Source: Nocardia panacis
Lineage (GTDB): Bacteria; Actinomycetota; Actinomycetes; Mycobacteriales; Mycobacteriaceae
Assembly (NCBI RefSeq): GCF_003598715.1
Contig: NZ_QZFU01000045.1
Coordinates: forward strand, 310,001 to 374,000
Length of the DNA: 64,000 nt
Direction of reading: 5' to 3'
Shown: positions 8,768 through 18,183 of the stretch, piece after piece
Layout: each line of letters begins with the position of its first letter
How positions within the stretch are numbered: position 1 is the stretch's first letter
Program-made: the position numbers and the translations under genes
The notes under the pieces: generated by a model
The model's database searches: none
Told to the model about the DNA's origin: nothing
Seen by the model: the letters and a program-made list of their open reading frames with translations, nothing else

Positions 8768-11398
8768 GTGCGCGAACGTCAGCGACGGCCGGAGTCCGGG
8801 GGCGCCACCGAACTAGAGCCCGCGGTCGCCGCCGGTGAACAGCGGATGTCCCCTGGCAAAATAGTACGGCCGCGTACCATTGGTGGCCAATTGGCCCGAA
8901 TCCTGGTGCTGGCACTGGCTCTCGTGCTGGGTCTGCTGGGAGTCACGGTCTACAAAGAGGTTTCCGACTACGGCGAGGCGGGCGACACGGTGCGCGCGGT
9001 CTCGCTCGCGCTCACCGTGCAGGACCTGATCCACGAGGCGCAGCGCGAACGCGGTCTGAGCACCGGCCTGCTCGGCGGTGACAACCGTCAGCAGCAGCCG
9101 GTGGTGGAGCAGCGCGGCCGGGTCGATCACGCCATCGAGGTGCTGCGCGGCGCGCTGGGTGAGAACGGACCCGGAGCGGGGCAGGTGCGCGCGGCGCTGA
9201 ACCAGTTCAACGCGCTGCCGGGCACCCGCGCCGAGATCGACGCTCGCCGCATCACCAAGCAGGGCGCGTTCCAGTTCTACACCGATGCCATCCAGGCCCT
9301 CACCCACCTGCAACTCGGCCTGGATCAGGCGCGCGACTCGCAGGTGCGCCACGGACTCGAGGCGCTGTACGCGCTGGGCCGCGCCAAGGAGGAGTCGGCG
9401 CAGGAGCGCGGCTTCCTCAACGGTGTTTTCGCCGCCGAGGGTTTCAATGGCGCGGAGTACATGCAGTTCCTGGAGATTCGCGCGGGCAAGCTCTCGGCGC
9501 TGGCCTCGTTCACCCAGTACGCCACCAAGACCCAGCAGGCCAAGCTGGATGCCTCACTGCTGACCGATAACGCCACCAAGGCCGAGCAAGCCGAGAATAT
9601 CGCCATCGCCTCCAGTGAGGGGCGACTGGTGCACGAGGTGGATCCGATCTCGTGGTGGTCGCAGATCTCGAGCATCATCGATGATCAGCGCAATGTGCAG
9701 CAGGCCATCGGCAACGAGGTGCAGACCAGCGCCGATGACCTGCAGACCGCCGCGGCGCGCAACCTGTTCCTCTTCCTGTTCGGCGCGGCCGTGGCCATCG
9801 CGGCGATGGTGGCGCTGGTGATCAGTTCGGTGCGCGGTATCGTGCGCCCGCTGGCGGGTCTGGCCGCCGAGGCCGACGACGTGGCTTCGCGCCGCCTGCC
9901 CGAGGTCATCGACGCGTGGCTGAAATCCTCGGACAATCACCCGGATCCACCCGCGAGGGTGCGCACCCCCGCGGGCGCCACGGTGGAGATCGAGGCGGTG
10001 GCGGGCGCGCTGGACAATGTGCAGACCACCGCCTTCGAATTGGCTTCGCAGCAGGCGCTGGTGCGCCGCAACACCACCGAGTCCATGGCCAACCTGGCCC
10101 GCCGCAATCAGAATCTGGTGCGTCGCCAGTTGAGTCTGATCTCCGAATTCGAGCGCGAGGAACTCGATCCCAAGGGTCTGGCCAATCTGTTCGAACTCGA
10201 TCATCTGGCCACCCGCATGCGCCGCAATGCCGAGAGCCTGCTGGTGCTCACCGGTGAGGGCAGCCCGCGCCGCTGGGCCGATCCGATTCCGCTCACCGAT
10301 GTGATCCGGGCCGGTCTGTCCGAGGTCGACGACTATCGCCGGGTGGCGCTGCGCCGGGTGGACGATATCGCCGTGCAGGGCGCGGTGGTCAGCGAGTTGG
10401 CGCATATGCTCGCCGAGCTGATCGAGAACGGATTGGCTTTCTCCCCACCGGATCTGGAGGTGGAGATCTACGGCCGCAAGGTGCAGGGCGGTTATCTGCT
10501 CGCGGTGGTCGATCACGGGGTGGGTATGCCGCCCGAGCAGTTGGCCGTCGCCAATGCCAGGTTGCGCGGCGAACAGGACTTCATCGTCTCGCCCTCGCGC
10601 TACCTGGGCCACTACGTGGTCGGTCGGCTCGCGCAGCGGCTCGGGGTCGAGGTCGAGCTGAATGTGTCACCGGTCAGCGGCATTGTCGCGCGGGTGTTCA
10701 TGCCGACGGAAGTGCTTGCCTCGGAGCAGGATCCGCTGGCCGCCGCGCCGCGCGCCGCCCTCGCCGCGCCCGCCCCGGAGCCGCCGCCCGCGCTGCCCGC
10801 CGCCGAGCGTCGTCCGGCGCACGCCCGCCACGAGCTCGCGCCCGCCGAGGGCGCGCTGCTGGTGCGCGACGCGCCGACCCGCAATGGTGTCGAGCACGAA
10901 TCCGCCCATCCCGCACACGCTCTCGGCGCTACCACGCAGGCGGTACGAACGGACGTCGCGTCGGATGCGCGCACCGACACCGAGCGGGACGCGCGCTACG
11001 ACACCGGTGTGGCGTCGCGGATCGTGGAGGCCGAATCGCCGGTTCCGTCGCCGCCCGCCTCGGCGTACTCGCATTTCGTCTCCCCGGTCGACCCGCCGAC
11101 GGGCGCCACGCCGGTGCTGCCGAATGACACCGGCCAGTGGCGGTTGCCGGAGGCATCGGCCGCGACGGAACGCACCCGCAATGGACTCGTCAAGCGCAAC
11201 AAGCGTTCCCGCGATCCGGAACCCGGCGCGCCGCGCTCGGATTCCGCGCGCGCCGAATTCCGGCCCGCCGCCCCGCGCACCCCGAATGACGTGCGCAGCA
11301 TGCTCTCGTCCTTCCGTGCGGGCCATGAGCGCGGCGCGGGCGCCCCCGAGATCGACCCGCGCGCCGAGGATTCGGCGCAGAATTGGCCGGAGCCATGA
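8768..11398 (+). CDS. cvnA: Conservon sensor histidine kinase CvnA (NIT-domain type)
   Basis: Membrane sensor kinase of the conservon signalling module. GGAGGA at 8750-8755 favours TTG 8765 or GTG 8768; the frame stays open to TTG 8669. Order: TM1 (about 45-63, ILVLALALVLGLLGVTVY), an all-helical extracellular NIT (nitrate/nitrite-sensing-like) domain (about 75-310) with EAQRERGLSTGLL, TM2 (about 331-354), HAMP-like linker, DHp-like segment ELDHLATRMRRNAES, and HATPase with N-box ELIENGLAFSPP and G-box DHGVGMP. A 220-residue Ala/Pro/Arg-rich disordered tail follows. The three other conservon genes follow directly, which fixes the identification. Confidence 0.9.
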   Translation: MRERQRRPESGGATELEPAVAAGEQRMSPGKIVRPRTIGGQLARILVLALALVLGLLGVTVYKEVSDYGEAGDTVRAVSLALTVQDLIHEAQRERGLSTGLLGGDNRQQQPVVEQRGRVDHAIEVLRGALGENGPGAGQVRAALNQFNALPGTRAEIDARRITKQGAFQFYTDAIQALTHLQLGLDQARDSQVRHGLEALYALGRAKEESAQERGFLNGVFAAEGFNGAEYMQFLEIRAGKLSALASFTQYATKTQQAKLDASLLTDNATKAEQAENIAIASSEGRLVHEVDPISWWSQISSIIDDQRNVQQAIGNEVQTSADDLQTAAARNLFLFLFGAAVAIAAMVALVISSVRGIVRPLAGLAAEADDVASRRLPEVIDAWLKSSDNHPDPPARVRTPAGATVEIEAVAGALDNVQTTAFELASQQALVRRNTTESMANLARRNQNLVRRQLSLISEFEREELDPKGLANLFELDHLATRMRRNAESLLVLTGEGSPRRWADPIPLTDVIRAGLSEVDDYRRVALRRVDDIAVQGAVVSELAHMLAELIENGLAFSPPDLEVEIYGRKVQGGYLLAVVDHGVGMPPEQLAVANARLRGEQDFIVSPSRYLGHYVVGRLAQRLGVEVELNVSPVSGIVARVFMPTEVLASEQDPLAAAPRAALAAPAPEPPPALPAAERRPAHARHELAPAEGALLVRDAPTRNGVEHESAHPAHALGATTQAVRTDVASDARTDTERDARYDTGVASRIVEAESPVPSPPASAYSHFVSPVDPPTGATPVLPNDTGQWRLPEASAATERTRNGLVKRNKRSRDPEPGAPRSDSARAEFRPAAPRTPNDVRSMLSSFRAGHERGAGAPEIDPRAEDSAQNWPEP

Positions 11399-11462
11399 GC
11401 TCGGAATCGAGAAGAGCCATGGGCGCAGCCACAGCCATGAGCTACACCGCAGAGGAGATTCG

Positions 11463-11891
11463 GTGACACCCCATCTACAGAGCGCCGACCCGCACACCTT
11501 CAACTGGCTGCTGGCCAATTTCGTTCGGAATACCGACGGGGTGCGCGATACCGTCGCCGTCTCCTCCGACGGTCTGCTGATCGCCATGTCCGAGGGTTTG
11601 GACCGCACGGGCGCGGATCGCTTGGCCGCCATGGTGTCCGGGCTGGCCAGCCTGGCCAAGAGCGCCTCGCGCAGCTACCAGTTCGACGGTCTGAAACTGA
11701 TCATGATCGAGATGAAGCGCGGATTCCTGCTGGTCTCCGCGCTGGGCGACGGCTCGTGCCTCGGCGTGATCGCCGACGGCGGTTGCGATGTCGGTCTGGT
11801 CGGCTACGAAATGGCCGTGCTGGCCGAGCGGGCCGGTGCCCTGCTCGATCCGGCGCTCATCTCCGAACTACGAGAGACCTTACGCCGATGA
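11463..11891 (+). CDS. cvnB: Conservon roadblock/LC7 protein CvnB
   Basis: 142 aa roadblock/LC7-fold protein, the presumed activator (GAP-like) partner of the Ras-like CvnD. The GTG start at 11463 follows GAGGAG. Typical pattern: NWLLANFVRNTDGVRDTVAV, SSDGLLIAMSEGL, a hydrophobic helix ADRLAAMVSGLASLAKS, and the closing GLVGYEMAVLAERAG. The stop overlaps the ATG of cvnC (ATGA). Confidence 0.93.
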   Translation: MTPHLQSADPHTFNWLLANFVRNTDGVRDTVAVSSDGLLIAMSEGLDRTGADRLAAMVSGLASLAKSASRSYQFDGLKLIMIEMKRGFLLVSALGDGSCLGVIADGGCDVGLVGYEMAVLAERAGALLDPALISELRETLRR

Positions 11892-12334
11892 GAGATCCAG
11901 ACCGGCCACGGCTGCCGGACCCGAGGATGATCCCGCCGCCGACCAATTTCGGCTGGTTCGGCGGGGATCGCCCCATCGCCCGCAACGAGGAGCCCGAACC
12001 GCAGGACGATCCGTCCGATCGGTTCGTGCGGCCCTTCGTGGTCACCGCGGGCCGCACCACTCCGCTGCTGGACGGGTTGCGCATCGAGACGCTGGTGCAC
12101 GCGCCGCCGGCGGCGCTGTCGGCGCCGCTGCAGTTCGAACAGCGCAGTGTGGTGCAACTGTGTCAGAAACCGCATTCCATCGCCGAGATCGGGACCGCGC
12201 TGCATGTCCCGGTCGGCGTCGCGAAGGTCATTGTCAGTGATCTCGCGGCGGCCGGGCATGTGACGGTGCGCGACGCACCGGAGCTATCCACCGCAGCGAT
12301 CGAGAGGATCAGGGACCTTGTACGGGCACTCTGA
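11888..12334 (+). CDS. cvnC: Conservon DUF742 protein CvnC
   Basis: 148 aa. The N-terminal 45 residues are disordered and Pro-rich. The DUF742 winged-helix-like domain follows: RFVRPFVVTAGRTTPLLDGL, then FEQRSVVQLCQKPHSIAEI and VGVAKVIVSDLAAAGHVTV. In Streptomyces conservons this family is a component of the membrane-associated heterocomplex with CvnA, CvnB and CvnD. Overlaps both neighbours (4 bp with cvnB, 17 bp with cvnD). Confidence 0.93.
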   Translation: MRDPDRPRLPDPRMIPPPTNFGWFGGDRPIARNEEPEPQDDPSDRFVRPFVVTAGRTTPLLDGLRIETLVHAPPAALSAPLQFEQRSVVQLCQKPHSIAEIGTALHVPVGVAKVIVSDLAAAGHVTVRDAPELSTAAIERIRDLVRAL

Positions 12335-12923
12335 ATATCGCACACCCTCGGCCGAGCGGCCCATGCCGTCCTCGGTCAAGATCGTGGTGAGCGGTGGATT
12401 CGGGGTCGGGAAGACGACTTTCATCGGCGCGATCTCCGAGATCGAGCCGCTGGTCACCGAGGCGGCGATGACCGAGGTCGCGCTCGGCATCGACAATCCT
12501 GGCAGGCGGGCGGACAAGACGCAGACCACGGTCGCGCTCGATTTCGGCCGGATCACGCTGGACAGTTCGCTGATCATGTACCTGTTCGGCACGCCGGGGC
12601 AGGATCGGTTCGTCTTCCTTTGGGACGATCTGACCGACGGCGCGCTCGGCGCGGTCATCGTGGTGGATACCAGCCGGGTCGAGGACTGCTATCCGGTGCT
12701 GGACTATTTCGAGGAGCGCAACACCCCGTTCGTGGTGGTGGTCAATCGCTTCGACGGTGCGGCGCAATTCGATTTGGGCGAGGTCCGCGAGGCCCTGGAT
12801 CTGGACGACTGGATCCCGGTCCTGGAGTGCGACGCGCGCAAACGGGAGTCGGTCAAGGAGGTGCTGGTCGCGCTGCTGGAGCAGGTTCTGTTCCATCGGC
12901 TCTCGGCCGAGCGGGTCGGGTAG
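12318..12923 (+). CDS. cvnD: Conservon Ras-like GTPase CvnD
   Basis: 201 aa small GTPase (MglA/Ras-like). The TTG start at 12318 lies inside the cvnC end and gives the family N-terminus YGHSEYR. G1 P-loop GGFGVGKTT (residues 26-34); G3 FGTPGQDRF; G4 NRFDG in place of NKxD, as is usual for this family; G5-like ECDARKRESV. Acts as the GTP switch of the conservon. The last gene of the cvnABCD operon. Confidence 0.94.
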   Translation: MYGHSEYRTPSAERPMPSSVKIVVSGGFGVGKTTFIGAISEIEPLVTEAAMTEVALGIDNPGRRADKTQTTVALDFGRITLDSSLIMYLFGTPGQDRFVFLWDDLTDGALGAVIVVDTSRVEDCYPVLDYFEERNTPFVVVVNRFDGAAQFDLGEVREALDLDDWIPVLECDARKRESVKEVLVALLEQVLFHRLSAERVG

Positions 12924-13008
12924 GGTCCGGCTGCCACGCGGTATGTGGGCTTGCTCGCATACCGGAGGGGTCGCGGCCGGAATGCTTGTGGTTGGATACT
13001 GTCTGAAC

Positions 13009-15837
13009 ATGGGTGAATCCATCGATGCGGTACAGGATGCGATCCGGCCGCTGCGGGACGATATCCGATTCCTCGGCGGGCTGCTGGGCGAGACGATTCG
13101 CGATCACGAAGGTCCCGAGGTCTTCGATCTGATCGAGCGGGTGCGGGTGGAGGCGTTCCGGGTGCGCCGCGAGGAGGTGGGGCGCAGCGCGGTGGCGCGG
13201 ATGCTCGACGGGGTGGATATCCAGGTGGCGCTGCCGCTGATCCGGGCGTTCAGCTATTTCGTGCTGCTGGCCAATCTGGCCGAGGATATTCAGCGCGATC
13301 GGCGGCGGGCGGCGCATGTGGCGGCGGGGGAGCCGCCGCAGGATTCCTCGCTCGCGGCCACCTATGCCAAACTCGATGCCGCGCGATTGAGCGGGGATCT
13401 GGTCGCGGATCTGCTGGCGGACGCGCTGGTTTCGCCGGTCATCACCGCTCATCCGACCGAAACCCGCAGGCGCAGCGTCTTCGACGTGCAGGCGCGCATC
13501 ACCGAGTTGATGCGGCAGCGGCGGCGCTACACCGAGGGCGAGCGCGCCGATCTGGATCGGGAATTGCGCAGGCTGGTGCTGACGCTGTGGCGGACCGCGC
13601 TGATTCGCCTGGCGCGCCTGCGGATTCAGGACGAGATCGCGGTGGGTCTGCGCTACTACGACCTGAGCCTGTTCGAGGTCATCCCGGCGATCAACGCGCA
13701 GGTGCGCGCGGCAGTGCGCGCCCGGTGGCCCGAGGTGGACCTGCCCCCGATATTGCGGCCCGGTTCCTGGATCGGCGGCGACCGCGACGGGAATCCCTAT
13801 GTGACAGCGGATATCGTGCGGCATGCGGCGCGCTCGGCGGCGGCGGTCGCCTTCGGTCGCTACCTCGACGAGCTGGTGGATCTGGAGAAGTCGCTGGCGC
13901 TCTCGGCCCGGCTGGTCGCGGTGAGTCCGCGGGTGGCGGCGCTGGCCGAGGTCGGATACACCGATCCGGCCGCGCATGCCGACGAACCGTATCGCCGTGC
14001 GCTGCACGGGATTCGGTCCCGGTTGACGGCCACCGCGCAGCGTGCCCTCGGCGGTGTTCCGGTGCAGGGCGGGGAGGCCACGGGCGCACCCGCCTCGCAT
14101 ACCCTGCCCGGTTTCGTCCTCGCACCGACCGGGGCCGATGGCCTGCCGGATGCGCCTGCGGCGCAGCCCTATTCGTCGCCGCAGGAGCTGCTGGAAGATC
14201 TGGACGCGATCGATGCCTCGCTGCGAGCCAGTGGTGACGAGTTGCTGGCCGAGGATGGTTTGGTCGCGCTGCGGGACGCGGTACAGACCTTCGGCTTTCA
14301 TCTCCAGGGCCTGGATATGCGGCAGAACTCGGAGGTGCACGAACAGGTCGTGGCCGAGCTGCTGGCCTGGGCCGGGGTGCATCCGGACTACGCGAGCCTG
14401 CCCGAAGAGGTTCGGGTGGAACTGCTCTCGGCCGAGTTGCGCACCCGCCGTCCGCTGCTCGGACCCGACGCCCGGCTGAGCGAGCTCGCGGCGAAGGAAC
14501 TCGGGATCATTCGCGCGGCCAAGGAGGTGGTGGACACCTTCGGTCCGCAGGCGGTGCCGAATTACATCATCAGCATGTGCACCTCGGTCAGCGATATGTT
14601 GGAGGCCGCGCTGCTGCTGAAGGAGGGCGGGCTGCTCGATCCGGGAGACGGCGCGCCAAGTAGTCCGCTGGGGATCGTGCCGCTGTTCGAAACCATCGAG
14701 GATCTGGGCGCGGGCGCGGCGACGCTGTCGGCCGCGCTGGAGGTTCCGGTGTATCGAGATCTGGTGGCCGCCAACGGGATGCGGCAGGAGGTCATGCTCG
14801 GCTACTCCGATTCCAACAAGGACGGCGGCTACCTGGCGGCCAACTGGGCGCTGTACCGGGCGGAGTTGGATCTCGTCGACACGGCCCGCAAGAGCGGAAT
14901 TCGCCTGCGGCTGTTCCACGGTCGCGGCGGCACCGTCGGCCGGGGCGGCGGGCGCAGCTACGACGCCATCCTGGCCCAGCCCGCGGGCGCGGTGCGCGGC
15001 GCGCTGCGCTTGACCGAACAGGGCGAGGTCATCGCCGCCAAATACGCCGAACCCGGTGCGGCGCACCGTAATCTGGAATCGCTCATCGCGGGCGCGCTGG
15101 AGTCGACACTGCTCGATGTGGAGGGTCTGGGTTCGGACGCGGAACCGTCCTACGAACTGATGGACGAGTTGGCCGCGCGCGCTCGCGCCGCCTACTCCCG
15201 CTTGGTGCACGAGACTCCGGGATTCGTCGAGTATTTCCGCCAGTCGACGCCGGTCGCCGAGGTCGGCGATCTGAATATCGGCAGCCGCCCCGCCTCGCGC
15301 AAACCCACGAATTCGGTGGCGGATCTGCGCGCGATCCCGTGGGTGATGGCGTGGAGTCAGGCGCGGGTGATGCTGCCCGGCTGGTACGGGACCGGCACCG
15401 CGCTCGAGGAATGGGTCGGCGATGATCCGGCCCGATTGGCGCGACTGTCGCAGCTGTATCGGCGGTGGCCGTTCTTCGGCACGGTGCTGTCGAATCTGGC
15501 TCAGGTGATGGCGAAATCGGATCTGGCCATCGCCGCCCGCTACGCCGAACTGGTGACCGATGTCGGATTGCGGGAGCGGATCTTCGGCATGATTCGCGAC
15601 GAGCACGCCCGCACGCTGCGCATGCACGCGGCCATCACCGGCAACGCGCGGCTGCTCGCCGATAACGCGTCCCTGTCGGAATCCATCCACAATCGGTTCC
15701 CGTATCTGGAACCGCTGAATCAGATGCAGGTGGAACTGCTGAAAAGGCTGCGGGCGGGCGATGATTCGGAACTGGTCAAGCGGGGCATCCTCTTGACCAT
15801 GAACGGTCTGGCCACGGCGCTGCGCAATTCGGGATAG
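13009..15837 (+). CDS. ppc: Phosphoenolpyruvate carboxylase
   Basis: 942 aa, cytosolic; fixes bicarbonate onto PEP to give oxaloacetate (anaplerosis). The frame is open further upstream, but the ATG at 13009 gives the family N-terminus (AVQDAIRPLRDDIRFLGGLL); TACTGT lies 6 bp before it, so the message may be leaderless. All signature sites are present: VITAHPTETRRRSV (catalytic His), GSWIGGDRDGNPYVT, LGYSDSNKDGGYLAANWAL, and FHGRGGTVGRGGG. It stands 85 bp after cvnD and ends in a strong hairpin. Confidence 0.97.
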   Translation: MGESIDAVQDAIRPLRDDIRFLGGLLGETIRDHEGPEVFDLIERVRVEAFRVRREEVGRSAVARMLDGVDIQVALPLIRAFSYFVLLANLAEDIQRDRRRAAHVAAGEPPQDSSLAATYAKLDAARLSGDLVADLLADALVSPVITAHPTETRRRSVFDVQARITELMRQRRRYTEGERADLDRELRRLVLTLWRTALIRLARLRIQDEIAVGLRYYDLSLFEVIPAINAQVRAAVRARWPEVDLPPILRPGSWIGGDRDGNPYVTADIVRHAARSAAAVAFGRYLDELVDLEKSLALSARLVAVSPRVAALAEVGYTDPAAHADEPYRRALHGIRSRLTATAQRALGGVPVQGGEATGAPASHTLPGFVLAPTGADGLPDAPAAQPYSSPQELLEDLDAIDASLRASGDELLAEDGLVALRDAVQTFGFHLQGLDMRQNSEVHEQVVAELLAWAGVHPDYASLPEEVRVELLSAELRTRRPLLGPDARLSELAAKELGIIRAAKEVVDTFGPQAVPNYIISMCTSVSDMLEAALLLKEGGLLDPGDGAPSSPLGIVPLFETIEDLGAGAATLSAALEVPVYRDLVAANGMRQEVMLGYSDSNKDGGYLAANWALYRAELDLVDTARKSGIRLRLFHGRGGTVGRGGGRSYDAILAQPAGAVRGALRLTEQGEVIAAKYAEPGAAHRNLESLIAGALESTLLDVEGLGSDAEPSYELMDELAARARAAYSRLVHETPGFVEYFRQSTPVAEVGDLNIGSRPASRKPTNSVADLRAIPWVMAWSQARVMLPGWYGTGTALEEWVGDDPARLARLSQLYRRWPFFGTVLSNLAQVMAKSDLAIAARYAELVTDVGLRERIFGMIRDEHARTLRMHAAITGNARLLADNASLSESIHNRFPYLEPLNQMQVELLKRLRAGDDSELVKRGILLTMNGLATALRNSG

Positions 15838-15843
15838 TCGCCC

Positions 15844-15872
15844 GCGCGGGCCGAATAGTGTTCGGCCCGCGC
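15844..15872. terminator. Bidirectional hairpin terminator between ppc and ridA
   Basis: Perfect 12-bp inverted repeat GCGCGGGCCGAA / TTCGGCCCGCGC with a 5-nt loop (TAGTG), between two convergent stop codons (15837 and 15885). GC-rich with no long T tract, as is common in actinobacteria. Confidence 0.8.
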
Positions 15873-15884
15873 ATTCCACATCGA

Positions 15885-16286
15885 TTAGGCGATGACGGCG
15901 ACAGCGTCGATCTCCACCAGCATCTCGGCCCTGGGCAGCCCGGTGAAGACCGTGGTGCGGCAGGGCAGCACCCCGCTGGTGTTGGCGGCGACGAACGCTC
16001 CGTAGGCGTCGTTCATGGTGGCGAAGTCGTCGCGGGTGGTCAGGTAGACGCGCAGCATCACCACATCGTCGAAACTCGCCCCGCCCGCCTCGATGATCGC
16101 CTTGACATTCTCCAGGGTGCGGAGCGTCTGCGCCGCGACATCGCCCTGGTGCAGGTATTCGTTGGTCAACGGGTCGACCGGACCCTGACCCGACACCTGC
16201 AGGAACGGACCCTTGCGCACACCCTGGGAGAAGGTGTGGGCCGGGGCGGGGGCGAATTCGGTGCGGATGGCGATCTTCTCGGTCAT
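15885..16286 (-). CDS. RidA-family imine deaminase
   Basis: 133 aa. RidA (YjgF/YER057c/UK114) proteins hydrolyse reactive enamine/imine intermediates released by PLP dehydratases to keto acids plus ammonia. Family marks: FSQGVRKGPFLQVSGQGPVD, the conserved Arg110 (LPCRTTVFTGLP) and Glu125 (MLVEIDAVAV), both needed in active family members. It starts 2 bp after iclR ends and is the last gene of the kdgK-iclR-ridA operon. The context suggests it clears the imine made by the PLP enzyme at 18289. Confidence 0.9.
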   Translation of the reverse strand: MTEKIAIRTEFAPAPAHTFSQGVRKGPFLQVSGQGPVDPLTNEYLHQGDVAAQTLRTLENVKAIIEAGGASFDDVVMLRVYLTTRDDFATMNDAYGAFVAANTSGVLPCRTTVFTGLPRAEMLVEIDAVAVIA

Positions 16287-16288
16287 TA

Positions 16289-17056
16289 CTACCCTTTCGT
16301 GTGTGCGGGACGGCCGGAGGTCCAGCCGAGTTCGGTGGAGACGGCGTCGGCGGCGGCGCGCACCTGCGGGAGGGCGGCCAGCACCTGGTCGTGGTCGAGC
16401 AGCATGTCCGGCACCGACATGGAGATCGCGGCCACCACCGCGCCGGTGCCATTGCGGACCGGGACGCCGATGCAGTTGACGAAGCTCTCGTGCTCCTCGT
16501 GATCCTCCGCGTACCCCTGGGCGAGCACCTTGTCCAACTCGGTCAGGTAGTCCGCGGCGGATCCGATGGTGCGTTCGGTGAACCGGTGGTAGTCGAGCCG
16601 CTCGGCGATGGCACGCCATTCGGCGCGCGGCTGGGCGGCCACCAGCACCTTGCCGACGGCGGTGCAGTGCAGCGGGGCGGGCCGACCGATCCTGGAGTAC
16701 ATGCGCACGCTGTGGATGGCGTCGAACTTGTCGATGTAGACCGCGTCGCCGGATTCGTAGGTGGCCAGGTGAATGGTCTGGCCGGTGGCGGAATTCAACT
16801 GTGCCAGGTGCGGGCGCGCCAGCGCGCGCACGTCGCGGTGTTCCAGCGACTGATTGGCCAGCTCGAACAGTCTGGATCCCAGGGCGTAGCGGTGTTGGGC
16901 GTCGTGGGTGACGAAGCGTTCGGATTCCATGGTCTGCAGCAGCCGCAGCACGGTGGACTTGTGGACGCCGAGGTGGGCGGCCAGTTGATCGAGCGACTGG
17001 GTGTCCGATCCCAGGGCGACGAGGATGGTGAGCGCGCGCAGCAGACTTTGACTCAT
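16289..17056 (-). CDS. IclR-family transcriptional regulator
   Basis: 255 aa. N-terminal winged HTH (SQSLLRALTILVAL, then LDQLAAHLGVHKSTVLRLLQTM as the recognition region) and a C-terminal IclR effector domain (from about 75: GQTIHLATYESGDAVYIDK, CTAVGKVLVAAQP, SFVNCIGVPVRNGTGAVVAAISMSVP). It most likely responds to a sugar-acid ligand and controls both divergent operons through the palindromes at 18184-18216. It sits 31 bp after kdgK. Confidence 0.92.
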   Translation of the reverse strand: MSQSLLRALTILVALGSDTQSLDQLAAHLGVHKSTVLRLLQTMESERFVTHDAQHRYALGSRLFELANQSLEHRDVRALARPHLAQLNSATGQTIHLATYESGDAVYIDKFDAIHSVRMYSRIGRPAPLHCTAVGKVLVAAQPRAEWRAIAERLDYHRFTERTIGSAADYLTELDKVLAQGYAEDHEEHESFVNCIGVPVRNGTGAVVAAISMSVPDMLLDHDQVLAALPQVRAAADAVSTELGWTSGRPAHTKG

Positions 17057-17087
17057 GTATCACCCATAGTCGATTTCCGCGCCGGAT

Positions 17088-18122
17088 TCACGATGCGACA
17101 TCCCGTGTGGCGGCGGTGAAGTCGAGTCGCGCCCACGCGTGGTCGTCGAGGCGGGCCAATGCGGCCAGCGTCGCGGCGGGCGGGAGCACGGGGGCGTCGC
17201 CGGTGCCGGTGAGCGCGGCGGCGGCGCACAGATGGCCGTAGCGCAGCCGCTGTGCCGGCGGCAGGTCGTGCAGCATGGCGGCCAGGTAGCCGCCTGCGAA
17301 GCCATCACCGGCGCCGATCCGCTCGGTGACCTCGATCCGCAGCGCGGGCACCGAGATCCGGTGCGTTCCTTCGTAGCCGATGACGGCGCGGGCGTCGTCC
17401 TTGACGATGAGCGTCCTCGGCTCCGGGAACAGGGCGCGCAGTCGGTCCGGATCGTCGACGCCGAACAGTTCGCCCGCCTCGTCGGCGCCGAGGAAGGCGA
17501 TATCGGCCGCGCGCACGTGTCGGGCCAAGATATCGGCGGCCGCGTCCGCGCGCCCGGACCACAGGCGGGGTCGATAGTTGAGGTCGAAGCCGACCAGTCT
17601 GCCGCGGCGCGGCATCGTCACGATGGCCTCGGTGAGTGCGGTGGTCGCGGGGGAGAGGGCGGTGGTGATCCCGCTGAAGTGCACCAGGTCGCAGCCGTCG
17701 AGCAGGCGTGCGGCGGCGGGGGCGGCGAGGTCGGCGGGTGCGAGCGCGCTCGCGGCGGAACCGGTGCGGTAGTACAGCATTCGGCTCTGCCCGGCGGCCA
17801 GGTCGGTGGGGTGGGCGGAGCCGCCGCCGCGTTCTTTGATGTAGAGGGCGGTGGCGCGGGCGGGATCGGTGGTGACGGCGGAGACGTCCACCCCGCGCGC
17901 GGCGAGGTTGTCGATGAGATACCGACCGAAGCCGTCCGCGCCGACCCTGGACAGCCACGCGGTCTCGACGCCGAGCTGGGCGAGGACGGTGGCGACATTC
18001 GCCTCGGCCCCGCCCGCGGCGCGTTCGAAGCTCGCCGAATCCTCCAGCGGACCCGGATGGGCGACCAGGACGGCGAGGCCCTCGCCGACGGTCACCGCCC
18101 GTGGCGGTGTACGCGGGGTCAC
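17088..18122 (-). CDS. kdgK: PfkB-family sugar kinase, probable 2-keto-3-deoxygluconate kinase
   Basis: 344 aa from GTG 18122, chosen because AAGGAG lies 7 bp upstream; the frame is open to 18176. PfkB/ribokinase fold: FERAAGGAEANVATVLAQLG near 32-51, and signature 2 ERIGAGDGFAGGY with catalytic base Asp273. The segment YYRTGSAASAL (about 117-127) resembles the KDG-kinase substrate lid. Presence of KDPG aldolase in the opposite operon makes KDG the likely substrate, giving KDPG. Other keto-sugar-acid or hexose substrates cannot be excluded from sequence alone. Confidence 0.85.
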   Translation of the reverse strand: MTPRTPPRAVTVGEGLAVLVAHPGPLEDSASFERAAGGAEANVATVLAQLGVETAWLSRVGADGFGRYLIDNLAARGVDVSAVTTDPARATALYIKERGGGSAHPTDLAAGQSRMLYYRTGSAASALAPADLAAPAAARLLDGCDLVHFSGITTALSPATTALTEAIVTMPRRGRLVGFDLNYRPRLWSGRADAAADILARHVRAADIAFLGADEAGELFGVDDPDRLRALFPEPRTLIVKDDARAVIGYEGTHRISVPALRIEVTERIGAGDGFAGGYLAAMLHDLPPAQRLRYGHLCAAAALTGTGDAPVLPPAATLAALARLDDHAWARLDFTAATRDVAS

Positions 18123-18183
18123 ACCGAACTCCTTATCTCGCTTGCGGTCATGGGACAGTACGTGCAGAATAGCCACACCAAAA

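Noticed and set aside
12853..16452. 1199-codon minus-strand frame opposite ppc
   Set aside because: Antisense shadow of ppc; low-complexity Arg/Gln/His-rich product. PPC signature motifs fix the coding strand.
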